Source of the DNA: Chryseobacterium endalhagicum
GTDB lineage: Bacteria; Bacteroidota; Bacteroidia; Flavobacteriales; Weeksellaceae
Direction of reading: 5' to 3'
Assembly: GCF_016745235.1 (NCBI RefSeq)
Contig: NZ_JAELVM010000001.1
Span: forward strand, 1,501,856 to 1,565,855
Length of the DNA: 64,000 nt
The notes beneath the pieces are model-generated. The model had not been told where the DNA came from. It made no database searches and worked only from the letters and a program-made list of their open reading frames with translations. A program made the translations under genes and the position numbers. This document shows positions 1 through 7,865 of this stretch, piece after piece. The first letter of the stretch is position 1, and each line of letters opens with the position of its first letter.

Positions 1-745
1 TCCAACCTTAGGAAGAGAATTTAAATATCCGAGCTATGTTCAGGATATTATGGGACCTATGTGCTTCGATTACGGTTTCGGGCCGTTCCGTTGGGTATGC
101 GCGAGCGGAAAACCGGAAGATCTTCAAAAAACCGATGATATTGCATGTGCTGTATTGGAAGAAATGGTGAAAAACTCACCTGAAGAGATCCAACAGCAGA
201 TGAAAGACAATATCCAGTGGATCAAAGGGGCTCAGGAAAATAAACTGGTCGTAGGTTCTCAGGCGAGAATCCTTTATGCCGATGCAGAGGGAAGAATGAA
301 GATCGCTGAAGCCTTCAACAATGCCATTAAAAACGGAGAAATCGGACCTGTTGTGCTGGGAAGAGATCATCACGATGTTTCCGGTACGGATTCCCCTTAC
401 AGAGAGACTTCCAATATCTACGACGGTTCAAGATTTACCGCAGATATGGCGATTCACAACGTCATTGGCGACAGTTTCCGTGGTGCCACCTGGGTTTCTA
501 TCCACAACGGTGGTGGAGTAGGCTGGGGCGAAGTAATCAACGGAGGTTTCGGAATGCTGCTGGACGGAAGTGCAGAGGCCGACAGAAGATTAAAATCCAT
601 GCTGTTCTGGGATGTGAACAACGGAATTTCCAGAAGAAGCTGGGCCAGAAATGAAGGCGCTGTTTTCGCTATTAAAAGAGCGATGGAAGCAGAACCGAAT
701 TTGAAGGTGACGTTGCCGAATTTTGTGGATGAGGGGCTTTTTTAA
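1..745 (+). CDS. hutU: Urocanate hydratase, C-terminal part (5' truncated by window edge)
   Basis: This enzyme adds water to urocanate to give 4-imidazolone-5-propionate, the second step of histidine breakdown, using a tightly bound NAD+ in the cytosol. The reading frame is open to the left edge (codons begin at base 2), so the gene starts outside the window and the ATG at 50 is internal. Family motifs seen include GFGPFRWVCASG, GRDHHDVSGTDSP and GATWVSIHNGGGVG, the last two belonging to the conserved NAD-binding/active-site half of HutU. The stop is TAA at 743-745. Other hut genes, if present, must lie upstream. The family call is firm. Confidence 0.95.
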   Translation, partial: PTLGREFKYPSYVQDIMGPMCFDYGFGPFRWVCASGKPEDLQKTDDIACAVLEEMVKNSPEEIQQQMKDNIQWIKGAQENKLVVGSQARILYADAEGRMKIAEAFNNAIKNGEIGPVVLGRDHHDVSGTDSPYRETSNIYDGSRFTADMAIHNVIGDSFRGATWVSIHNGGGVGWGEVINGGFGMLLDGSAEADRRLKSMLFWDVNNGISRRSWARNEGAVFAIKRAMEAEPNLKVTLPNFVDEGLF

Positions 746-757
746 AATAAAATTGAA

Positions 758-1231
758 TTGAAAACCAGAAATATAAAACTATTCCTATTCTTTTTAGGGA
801 TAGTTTTGCTTTTATTAGTCGTGGGTTCCTTGCAACGCCAAAGATTTTCATTTGGTTTTGGTCCGGGAATACAGGATTTTACTAAAAGTTTGACAGGTCG
901 CTATAATTTATACAGAAATTCCAGTCATATGATTTTTATCGCTCCTGAAGATGGATGGAGTGATGAAGATGCAATAATTCCTTCAAAAGTTATTAAAGTA
1001 AATACTTACGATGAATTTATTGTCGCAGAAAGACAGGGATTGAAAATGCGAAATCCAAAAGATAGTTTGGACGGATATGAAATTCCGGATAAAGATGTAA
1101 AGGATTACTGGATTCTTAACACAGATAAAAATTACGTACTTAAAAATTTGAGCAATTATGATTTTAAAAAGAAATTGGATTCTCTTAAAATTCCGGTTAA
1201 TATTAAATTAATTGATGTCTATGAATATTAA
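758..1231 (+). CDS. Small membrane-anchored protein of unknown function
   Basis: The product is 157 residues and was not recognised. It starts with TTG at 758, because no ATG lies in frame before the hydrophobic stretch at residues 7-23 (IKLFLFFLGIVLLLLVVG), which looks like a signal anchor. The rest is soluble, rich in Lys and Asp, and probably faces the periplasm. It starts 12 bases after hutU stops, but its composition is more AT-rich, so co-transcription is possible without functional linkage. A good terminator follows at 1251-1276. The gene is probably real because the frame, membrane anchor and terminator fit together; the function is unknown. Confidence 0.65.
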   Translation: MKTRNIKLFLFFLGIVLLLLVVGSLQRQRFSFGFGPGIQDFTKSLTGRYNLYRNSSHMIFIAPEDGWSDEDAIIPSKVIKVNTYDEFIVAERQGLKMRNPKDSLDGYEIPDKDVKDYWILNTDKNYVLKNLSNYDFKKKLDSLKIPVNIKLIDVYEY

Positions 1232-1250
1232 ATTCACTTTATAATATTGG

Positions 1251-1276
1251 AAAACCTGCTGTGGGGCAGGTTTTTT
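1251..1276. terminator. Rho-independent terminator, probably bidirectional
   Basis: Arms AAAACCTGC and GCAGGTTTT enclose a short loop, with T-rich sequence after it on the plus strand and A-rich sequence before it. It lies between the convergent genes ending at 1231 (+) and 1280 (-). Confidence 0.8.
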
Positions 1277-1279
1277 ATT

Positions 1280-1690
1280 TTAGTCTTGTTTTTTATTCTT
1301 AAAAGTCTCAATTTTTTTTAGAATTTGATTTAATTTATATTGTCCATTTCCAATTTCTTCATGTTGCATGAATATGTTATTTTTGTCATACTTCATACCA
1401 TTATATTCTCGATTGTTTAGTTCATTGAATTGATTTTCTAATTCTAGAATTTTGCAATAAATATAATTCATGAATTCTTTTAGAAACTCAGATTTATTTC
1501 TAAATTTTATACTCTCTTTATTTGCGAAAATAATTAAGTGACTTTCTTTGTCAGTAATTATATCATTCAATGTCGAAAACTTATAAAATTCAATTGGGCT
1601 ATCTTTCAATTGTGCTTTAAATTTGATTCCGTACATTGAACTTATTTTTTCATAAATTTCTTTATGAAGTTTCTCATTTGTTAAAATCAT
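1280..1690 (-). CDS. Hypothetical soluble protein (AT-rich island)
   Basis: The product is 136 residues, not recognised, with no signal peptide or membrane segment. It is mostly charged alpha-helical sequence; the C-terminal half (ELENQFNELNN onward) looks like a short coiled coil. The coding DNA is markedly more AT-rich than the metabolic genes nearby, as are the next two upstream minus-strand genes, which hints that the three came together as an accessory block. The ATG at 1690 is the only sensible start. The function is unknown. Confidence 0.6.
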   Translation of the reverse strand: MILTNEKLHKEIYEKISSMYGIKFKAQLKDSPIEFYKFSTLNDIITDKESHLIIFANKESIKFRNKSEFLKEFMNYIYCKILELENQFNELNNREYNGMKYDKNNIFMQHEEIGNGQYKLNQILKKIETFKNKKQD

Positions 1691-1766
1691 GATGTGGATG
1701 AGTTTTTATTATTGATTGTGTTTAAAGTTACAAGCGTTTAACAATTTATAAATTTTTGTATAATTA

Positions 1767-2222
1767 TTATTTCAATTGTTTAACCCCAACACTTTTGCCC
1801 TCTACAAAAATTCTAAAATTATAGCCAGTTGAGTAGATTATAGCATCAGGTCTGTATGAATAATTATATTCATAATCATATTCATTTTGTTTCCAAATTT
1901 GTCCATTATCTAATTCAAAAATAGTGTCACCAGACCATCCATTAAAATCATTTATTATAGTTGCTTTAATTACATCATTAATTAACTCAACCTCAACAAA
2001 TTGCTTTTGACCGTCAACAGTTAAATAATGGTTGTTTTTATATTCATAAATAGTGATATTAGCCATATATGAATAATGATACCAGTATTTATAGGCCTTT
2101 TGAATCCAGTATTTCCCATTATATAGTGGGAAAAATTTTTCATCATCAAAACCTTCAAAATCTCCATCAATTTTAGATTTTGTAACTACTTTACCATTCG
2201 ATATTAAATCATTATAATCCAT
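1767..2222 (-). CDS. Hypothetical protein rich in Tyr/Asn/Asp (AT-rich island)
   Basis: The product is 151 residues, rich in aromatic residues and Asn/Asp (for example YKYWYHYSYMANITIYEY), with alternating patterns that suggest an all-beta cytosolic fold. It has no signal peptide. It follows the repeat-protein gene with only four bases between stop and start, so the two are very likely co-transcribed and may act together. Small soluble beta proteins beside repeat proteins are sometimes immunity-like or carbohydrate-binding, but nothing in this sequence decides that. The function is unknown. Confidence 0.65.
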   Translation of the reverse strand: MDYNDLISNGKVVTKSKIDGDFEGFDDEKFFPLYNGKYWIQKAYKYWYHYSYMANITIYEYKNNHYLTVDGQKQFVEVELINDVIKATIINDFNGWSGDTIFELDNGQIWKQNEYDYEYNYSYRPDAIIYSTGYNFRIFVEGKSVGVKQLK

Positions 2223-2226
2223 TTAA

Positions 2227-2661
2227 TTAAATTTTTTTAACAATTATTCTTCCATTTATATTCTCCTTATAAGTGTATCCTGTTGATGGGTAAGCGACAA
2301 TTCTACCATCTTTACCTTCCCGATGAGTGTATCCATTTGATGGAAAAGCAACGATTCTGCCATCTTTACCTTCTCGGTGAGTGTATCCGGTGGATGGAAA
2401 AGCAACGATTCTGCCATCTTTACCTTCTCGATGAGTGTATCCGGTGGATGGAAAAGCAATGATTCTACCATCTTTACCTTCCCGATGAGTGTATCCGGTG
2501 GATGGAAAAGCAACGATTCTACCATTCTTACCTTCTCGATGAGTGTAGCCGGTGGATGGAAACGCGACAATTCTACCATCCTTACCCTCTCGATGAGTAT
2601 ATCCTGTGGATGGAAAAATAATCTTTACCCCATCTTTCCCTATTCTGTAAGTATTTGCCAT
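2227..2661 (-). CDS. Protein built of 18-residue tandem repeats
   Basis: The 144-residue product is almost wholly tandem copies of an 18-residue unit, consensus STGYTHREGKDGRIVAFP: one degenerate unit at residues 1-17, then seven units from residue 18 to the end, the last one diverged. There is no signal peptide. Regular Gly, Tyr and hydrophobic positions suggest a beta-hairpin or beta-solenoid repeat, though I cannot name the family. It is the first gene of a tight pair with the gene at 1767-2222 (four-base gap). Near-identical 54-bp DNA units imply recent in-frame expansion and likely copy-number variation between strains. Confidence 0.75.
   Translation of the reverse strand: MANTYRIGKDGVKIIFPSTGYTHREGKDGRIVAFPSTGYTHREGKNGRIVAFPSTGYTHREGKDGRIIAFPSTGYTHREGKDGRIVAFPSTGYTHREGKDGRIVAFPSNGYTHREGKDGRIVAYPSTGYTYKENINGRIIVKKI
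2233..2610 (-). repeat. 54-bp coding tandem repeat, seven units
   Basis: Seven in-frame 54-bp units run through the gene at 2227-2661; the period was checked by the recurring GTATCC word at 2275, 2329 and 2383, exactly 54 bases apart. Most units differ by only a few bases. Confidence 0.9.
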
Positions 2662-2987
2662 AATAATTTTATATTTATTTATAGGCTAAAAAATACGTGT
2701 TATCTTTCATTTAAAATTACGGGTTTCCATAATTTAAAGTCTTTTAGCCCACAGAATATTGCTGTTTAAGATTTATGAATCTATCCGGAACTCCCAACCA
2801 TTACCAAAACAAACCATCGTAGCCCTATGAAACTTTAGAACAAATATGTTTGTAACCTTCGCACACCTCCCCAACTCTCCCACAACTTGCAGGAAATCTA
2901 CGCACAACTCCTGAGATTTATTTCAAGGTTATTTGTCACATTACAAGATTTTTATATATTTAAATCCGAAACCAAAAACACAAACAA
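2662..2987. other. Intergenic region, mostly featureless
   Basis: These 326 AT-rich bases separate divergent genes. Apart from the promoter at 2932-2962 no hairpin, repeat or credible short gene was seen. Confidence 0.6.
2932..2962 (+). promoter_or_regulatory. Bacteroidota-type promoter for the DUF6261-like gene
   Basis: TTTG at 2932-2935 and TATATTTA at 2955-2962 are separated by 19 bases, close to the housekeeping consensus TTTG-N19-21-TAnnTTTG (last G replaced by A). The start codon is 26 bases further on. Confidence 0.55.
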
Positions 2988-3689
2988 ATGAAAATTTCAC
3001 TCACCAAGCTGAGCACTAAAGATCTTGCGACTTTAGCTCAGAGAATTATTTCCAGTTCTCAATCCGGGAAATATCCTGTAATTACCAATCATCCTCTTGT
3101 GGCAGCTTTGCAGACTTCTTATGCAGAGTACGACGGAGTGTATACCAAGCAGATCTATAGCGGAAAGGGAAAAGATGTAGCGGCTTTGGACCGGGAGAGA
3201 GATATTGCGTACAGCAGTCTTAAAGCTTTTCTGAATGGCTACAGGAAGCTGCCCACAGCGGCCAATTATCAGCTGGCGGTAGATCTGTACGGAATATTCA
3301 AGACTTTTGGTCTGGATCTGGACCGTTTAAGCTATTCCTCACAAACGACACAAATGAAGAAGCTGGTAGAAACCCTGGAAATTTCAGATAACAGACAAAA
3401 AATAGCTAATCTCTCCTTGGATGTTGCCTACGAAGACATGAAGGCAAAGCAGGAAGCCTTTGAAATTTTGTTTGCAGAACAGGCTAAAGCCAATGGTGAC
3501 CTCCGCCAAATGGCCAGTGCGTCATCTATCCGAAGGGATCTGGAAAAGAACCTGAAATCGTATATCAATCTGGTGACGGCGATGAAAGATGTTCCGGACT
3601 GGACACTTTTGTACACAGATAACAATGAGCTGGTAAAGGCGGCGAAGAATTCTTCTGTAGTACCGCCCAAACCGGAAAAACCATCTTAA
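2988..3689 (+). CDS. DUF6261-like family protein
   Basis: The 233-residue product is helical and soluble, with no signal peptide, and starts MKISLTKLSTKDLATLAQRI. It resembles the DUF6261 family, common in Chryseobacterium and relatives and of unknown role; I base this on the opening 'KLST.DL..LAQRII', the 'HPLV..L......Y' segment and the overall length, so the family name is moderately sure. The C-terminus is Pro-rich (VVPPKPEKPS). It has its own promoter and a strong terminator at 3701-3730, so it appears to be a single-gene unit. Confidence 0.8.
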   Translation: MKISLTKLSTKDLATLAQRIISSSQSGKYPVITNHPLVAALQTSYAEYDGVYTKQIYSGKGKDVAALDRERDIAYSSLKAFLNGYRKLPTAANYQLAVDLYGIFKTFGLDLDRLSYSSQTTQMKKLVETLEISDNRQKIANLSLDVAYEDMKAKQEAFEILFAEQAKANGDLRQMASASSIRRDLEKNLKSYINLVTAMKDVPDWTLLYTDNNELVKAAKNSSVVPPKPEKPS

Positions 3690-3700
3690 AGATGATCAAT

Positions 3701-3730
3701 AAAAAACTCGGCATATCGCTGAGTTTTTTT
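3701..3730 (+). terminator. Rho-independent terminator of the DUF6261-like gene
   Basis: Arms AAAAACTCGGC and GCTGAGTTTTT enclose a four-base loop and are followed by further T residues. Confidence 0.85.
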
Positions 3731-3790
3731 GTAGGATAAAGGTAACGGTGGTATCTCTCCGAATGGTAATGTGAAAATGATTAAAGAAAT

Positions 3791-5485
3791 ATCGCGCAGA
3801 TTTTGCAGATGGTGCTGATGATTATGTTTTATTGGCTGTTGATCTAAACCTTATAGGTTTTTAAAACCTATAAGGTTTGAGGGTGATAATTATTGAAGGA
3901 ATTTTTCTGTTGGGGAATCGCAAGGGCGCAAGGCTTTATAAGCTGTGTGAATATTTAAGGCGCAAGAAAATCCAAGATTTTCAGCAAGTGGGATGGTGAG
4001 TGAGATTGCTTCGTCGCTGCGCTCCTCGCAATGACGCGGTATTCAATTTTATCGGAGATAAAATCTTTGCGCCTTACAACGTGTTTTTGTCATATCATTT
4101 GCGTCTTTGCGATGTTCCAACAATAAAAAAGAGAAGTTTTTTTGTTTTATGCTTTATCGCGCAGATTTTGCAGATGGTGCTGATGTTTATGTTTTTATTG
4201 GCTGTTGATCTAAACCTTATAGGTTTTTAAAACCTATAAGGTTTGAGGGTGATAATTATTGAAGGAATTTTTCTGTTGGGAAATCGCAAAGGCGCAAGGC
4301 TTTTAAGCTGTGTGAATATTTAAGGCGCGAGAAAATCAAAGATTTTCAGCAAGTGGGATGGTGAGTGAGATTGCTTCGTCGCTTTATTCCTCGCAATGAC
4401 GGCGGTACTCAATTTTATCGGAGATAAAATCTTTGCGCCTTACAACGTGTTTTTGTCATAAAATTTGCGCCTTTGCGATGTTCCAACAATAAAAAAGGGA
4501 AGTTTTTTTTATGCTTTATCGCGTAGATTTTGCAGATGGTGCTGATGATTATGTTTTATTGGCTGTTGATCTAAACCTATAAGGTTTGAGGGTGATAATT
4601 ATTGAAGGAGTTTTTCTGTTGGAATATCGCAAGGGCGCAAGGCTTTTAAGCTGTGTGAATATTTAAGGCGCAAGAAAATCAAAGATTTTCAGCAAGTGGG
4701 ATGGTAAGTGAGATTGCTTCGTCGCTGTGCTCCTCGTAATGACGGCGTTACTCAATTTTATCGGAGATAAAATCTTTGCGCCTTACAACGTGTTTTTGTC
4801 ATAAAATTTGCGTCTTTGCGATGTTCCGACAATAAAAAAGAGAAGTTTTTTTGTTTTATGCTTTATCGCGCAGATTTTGCAGATAGTGCTGATGTTTATG
4901 TTTTATTGGCTGTTGATCTAAACCTTATAGGTTTTTAAAACCTATAAGGTTTGAGGGTGATAATTATTGAAGGAATTTTTCTGTTGGGTAATCGCAAAGA
5001 CGCAAGGCTTTATAAGCTGTGTGAATATTTAAGACGCAAGAAAATCAAAGATTTTCAGCAAGTGGGATGGTGAGTGAGATTGCTTCGTCGCTGTACTCCT
5101 CGCAATGACGCGGTACTCAATTTTATCGGAGATAAAATCTTTGCGCCTTACAACGTTTTTTTGTCATAAAATTTGCGTCTTTGCGATGTTCCAACAATAA
5201 AAAATAGAAGTTTTTTTGTTTGTTTTATGTTTTATCACGCAGATTTTGCAGATGGTGCTGACGTTTATGTTTTATTGGCTGTTGATCTAAACCTTATAGG
5301 TTTTTAAAACCTATAAGGTTTGAGGGTGATAATTATTGAAGGAGTTTTTCTGTTGGAATATCGCAAGGGCGCAAGGCTTTTAAGCTGTGTGAATATTTAA
5401 GGCGCAAGAAAATCCAAGATTTTCAGCAAGTGGGATGTGTTGAGATTGCTTCGTCGCTATGCTCCTCGCAATGACGGTGTGGGGA
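3791..5485. repeat. Intergenic tandem array, five units of about 365 bp
   Basis: Five copies of one unit begin at the word ATCGCGCAGATTTTGCAGAT (one or two changes in some copies) at 3791, 4156, 4518, 4865 and 5234, spacings 365, 362, 347 and 369. The fifth is cut short near 5485. Each unit carries, in order, a 33-bp palindrome, a GAAAATC/GATTTTC hairpin, the word GATTGCTTCGTCGCT...CTCCTCGCAATGAC, and a TTTATC/GATAAA hairpin. The 347-bp unit at 4518 has lost one palindrome arm (18 bases). Partial relatives occur near 9430-9690, 28025-28140, 50505-50740 and 60432-60465. There is no coding potential: the short open frame inside is not kept between units. The remaining bases 5486-5616 hold nothing recognisable. 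Confidence 0.9.
3846..3878. repeat. 33-bp perfect palindrome (first array copy)
   Basis: Arms AAACCTTATAGGTTTT and AAAACCTATAAGGTTT (16 bases each) flank one central T. The same element recurs in array units 2, 4 and 5. It belongs to the 33-bp palindrome family also seen at 8798, 24103, 47211 and 61771. Confidence 0.85.
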
Positions 5486-5616
5486 ACCATTAAGGGTATT
5501 TAAGCTGTTCAGAATAGTAAACATTCTGCTTTATAAAACATCTTTGATGTTTCTTAACGAACCTTAACCACTTAAATTCTCTTAATGGTTCAAAACAAAT
5601 AAAGCGTGGGAAATCT

Positions 5617-5988
5617 TTATTTTTTATACTTTTTCAGTTCTTCTTCCAGTCTTAGGTTTTCTTTTTTCAGAATCTCTATAAGCTCTCTCTGGCTTTCCAG
5701 AAGGAATTCCGGAACGTTGCAGTAGTAATTACCACTTACATTTCCAATATTATTGCTATTTGAATTGTTATCAAAATGATTGATTTGTCTAACTTCATCG
5801 TCTTCATAAATTTCCTCCAAAGGAATTTCCAGAAAACGGGCAATTTTATCCCATTCCTCCTTGAAAATTCTTACATCTCCGGATTCTTTTCTGCTGTAGT
5901 TGGAAACATCTGTTGCAATGATATCTGCGATCTGCTGCTGCGTAATGCCTTTTCTTTTTCTTACGCTGCGTAGTTTTTCTTTTTGCAT
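5617..5988 (-). CDS. XRE-family DNA-binding regulator with C-terminal coiled coil
   Basis: The product is 123 residues. Residues 4-62 form a Cro/CI-type helix-turn-helix (LRSVRKRKGITQQQIADIIATDVSNYSRKESG), with a short acidic tail EEIYEDDE. An Asn-rich linker leads to a coiled coil at about 98-123 (LLESQRELIEILKKENLRLEEELKK), likely for oligomerisation. Such proteins bind operator DNA in the cytosol; the target is not visible. It is transcribed away from the Crp-like gene at 6116, so the 127-base gap probably holds promoters for both. The domain call is firm, the role unknown. Confidence 0.85.
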   Translation of the reverse strand: MQKEKLRSVRKRKGITQQQIADIIATDVSNYSRKESGDVRIFKEEWDKIARFLEIPLEEIYEDDEVRQINHFDNNSNSNNIGNVSGNYYCNVPEFLLESQRELIEILKKENLRLEEELKKYKK

Positions 5989-6115
5989 AACCGTATTTTG
6001 TACAAATATGCAAAATATTACTCAGAAAAAATATAATTGGCCTTTTATTAGGCGCTAAAAATTACAAATAATACACTATTTTTATCCTATCAACATCAGT
6101 TTAAAACCATCACCA

Positions 6116-6670
6116 TTGGCCACCATCAATAAACCCCTTTTTTCGCATCTGAATATGGACGGAGAAGATCCTGCCTGGGAGAAATTTGCCAGGCTTGAGT
6201 TTTCGAGGAAGAAAGTATTTCAGGAGAATAAGGTGTATCTCGTTGAGCAGGGCATTGTCCGGAAGTTTTACATCAAAGAAATAGCAGATCTGGATCAGGA
6301 AATCTCTGTGGATTTTTATTTTCCGGGAGATGTTTTTGTAGTGGGTGACAGCTCTAAAGAAAAATCTTCCGAAGCTGTTTTTGAATCCATTGATAAAGGT
6401 TTGGCCTGGGAAATAGAACTGGATGAGGTGAAGGAAATGTTTACCATCAATCCCGACTGCCGGTTTGTACAGAATTACTACCTCAGTAAAAAACTGAATG
6501 CCGCAATGAAAAGAGAAATGCTTCTCCTCAAAAATACCCCTCAGGATCTGTACGAATACCTTCTTAAGAGCAAACCTCATTATATCAAGCATATTCCCCT
6601 GAAATATCTTGCGTCCTATATTGGAATTACGCCTATTTCTTTAAGCAGAATTAGGAAGAGGATTTCTTGA
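6116..6670 (+). CDS. Crp/Fnr-superfamily transcription regulator
   Basis: The product is 184 residues: a cyclic-nucleotide-binding-like beta barrel at about 20-115 and a winged helix at about 140-184 ending LKYLASYIGITPISLSRIRKRIS, the usual end of flavobacterial Crp-like regulators. It lacks the cAMP-binding pocket motif of E. coli Crp, so the ligand is unknown. No ATG exists between the upstream in-frame stop at 6056 and 6116, and TTG at 6116 gives a usual-length protein, so TTG is taken as the start. The downstream MBL-fold gene starts about 300 bases later beyond a low-complexity spacer; linkage is uncertain. Confidence 0.85.
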   Translation: MATINKPLFSHLNMDGEDPAWEKFARLEFSRKKVFQENKVYLVEQGIVRKFYIKEIADLDQEISVDFYFPGDVFVVGDSSKEKSSEAVFESIDKGLAWEIELDEVKEMFTINPDCRFVQNYYLSKKLNAAMKREMLLLKNTPQDLYEYLLKSKPHYIKHIPLKYLASYIGITPISLSRIRKRIS

Positions 6671-6900
6671 TTGGGGTTTGAGAGTGGGAGAGTTTTAGGG
6701 TTTGAGAGTAGGAGAGTTTGAGAGTTTTTGTGTAGGAGAGTTTTGGAGTTTGAGGAGTTGGGAGTGAGTGGGGAGTTTGTTGCTGGTTGACAGTTGCTGG
6801 TTCGTACCCCGAAACTTTAGTACTGTAAAAGGTCTCATGTCTGAAATCTGACATCTGACATCTGACATCTGACATCTGAAATCTAAAATCTGAAATCTAC
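6671..6900. repeat. Low-complexity intergenic repeats, including 7-bp tandem tract
   Basis: 6671-6770 holds irregular GAGAGTTT/GGGAGAGTTT repeats. 6839-6898 is a tandem run of the 7-bp unit ATCTGAC with variants ATCTGAA and ATCTAAA. No gene fits here; the open frames crossing it are products of the repeats. Confidence 0.8.
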
Positions 6901-6964
6901 ATCATTAATTATCTTTTGTTTATTGTTTACAGCGCCATCAATTTTTTCCTTTGTTAAAAAAAAT

Positions 6965-7747
6965 ATGGAAATACAAAAACTTAACTGGGCCGGAATAAAG
7001 CTTGTTTCCGGTGGCAAAACGGTACTGATAGACGCGGTAGAAGATTTTTCTTACTATAAACCTGTTTTAGGGGATGCGGTTGAAAAGCTGCTGACTTTTT
7101 CTGAGGATTTGCGGGCGGATTATATTCTTTTTACGCATATGCATCTGGATCATTTTGATAAAAAGATCATAGAGAAATGCCTGAAAAAAGACGGTAAGCT
7201 GATTGTATATTCGGGATTGGAGGAGATTGTCAGGAAATATGTTGGAGACGTTAAAATGGTTGTTCTGGATTTAAATGAAACGTTTACTGAACATAATATC
7301 ACATTCAAACCTGTGTTTGCGATGGATGGGGTGGGCGAAATCCAGAGCTCGTGGATTGTAGAAGATCCACAGACCAAAATTTTTCATGGAGGAGATACGA
7401 TCTGGCATAATCAGTTCTGGAAACTGGGAAAAGAAAATGAAAACATAGATTATGCATTTTTACCGGTGAATGGAGTGGTCGTGAATTTCGAAGTGATTGG
7501 TTTGGAATACAGCCCGGTTCCTGCTTCAATGGATCTCGAAGAAGCTTTTACGGCAGCTCATCTTTTGCACGCCGGAAAACTGGTTCCCATACATTATGGT
7601 TTATTCGAACATGAGAAATTTTATCTTCCAAAAAAGTTTGACCAGCAGGATCTGCAGAGACTTTCTGAGGAAATAAACCAGGAATATATAATTCTGAAAG
7701 ACGGTAAAATCCTTGATGAATCTGAAAATAATCTGCGGTTATCATAA
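6965..7747 (+). CDS. MBL-fold metallo-hydrolase (UlaG-like)
   Basis: The 260-residue product has the metallo-beta-lactamase metal motif THMHLDHFD (His58, His60, Asp62, His63), a later HGGDTIWH segment and HYGLFEH near the end, as in L-ascorbate-6-phosphate lactonase-like (UlaG) hydrolases. It has no signal peptide and is presumably cytosolic. A TTG frame start at 6923 would add 14 residues; ATG at 6965 is preferred because the fold begins at IQKLNWAGIKLVS. The substrate cannot be read from sequence. A terminator hairpin follows at 7770-7810. Confidence 0.85.
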   Translation: MEIQKLNWAGIKLVSGGKTVLIDAVEDFSYYKPVLGDAVEKLLTFSEDLRADYILFTHMHLDHFDKKIIEKCLKKDGKLIVYSGLEEIVRKYVGDVKMVVLDLNETFTEHNITFKPVFAMDGVGEIQSSWIVEDPQTKIFHGGDTIWHNQFWKLGKENENIDYAFLPVNGVVVNFEVIGLEYSPVPASMDLEEAFTAAHLLHAGKLVPIHYGLFEHEKFYLPKKFDQQDLQRLSEEINQEYIILKDGKILDESENNLRLS

Positions 7748-7769
7748 CCGCTAAAAATAAAGCTGTAAA

Positions 7770-7810
7770 AGACTTTGTCACCTGATGATTTGTGGCAAAG
7801 TTTTTTTATT
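7770..7810 (+). terminator. Rho-independent terminator of the MBL-fold gene
   Basis: Arms ACTTTGTCAC and GTGGCAAAGT (one mismatch) are followed by a run of seven T residues. Confidence 0.7.
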
Positions 7811-7865
7811 TTTAGCATGATAACCAATCACTAATTTTTTAATAAAAAAATTCAGATAACTGCCT

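Noticed and set aside
2256..2579. Second minus-strand frame over the repeat gene
   Set aside because: Produced by the same 54-bp repeats in another frame; it has no signals of its own.
2377..2769. Plus-strand frame over the repeat gene
   Set aside because: Antisense of the repeat-protein gene; the repeated words SVSGGWKSND arise from the 54-bp units.
4000..4230. Plus-strand open frame of 76 codons
   Set aside because: It lies wholly inside the 365-bp tandem repeats and is not kept open in the other units.
3791..5485. Possible CRISPR array
   Set aside because: Units are about 365 bp with no spacer/repeat alternation and no cas genes nearby.
6110..6592. Minus-strand frame of 160 codons
   Set aside because: Fully antisense to the Crp-like gene, which has clear domain signatures.
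6651..6875. Minus-strand frame with SHSQTLKLSYSQT-type sequence
   Set aside because: Encoded by low-complexity and 7-bp repeats; not protein-like.
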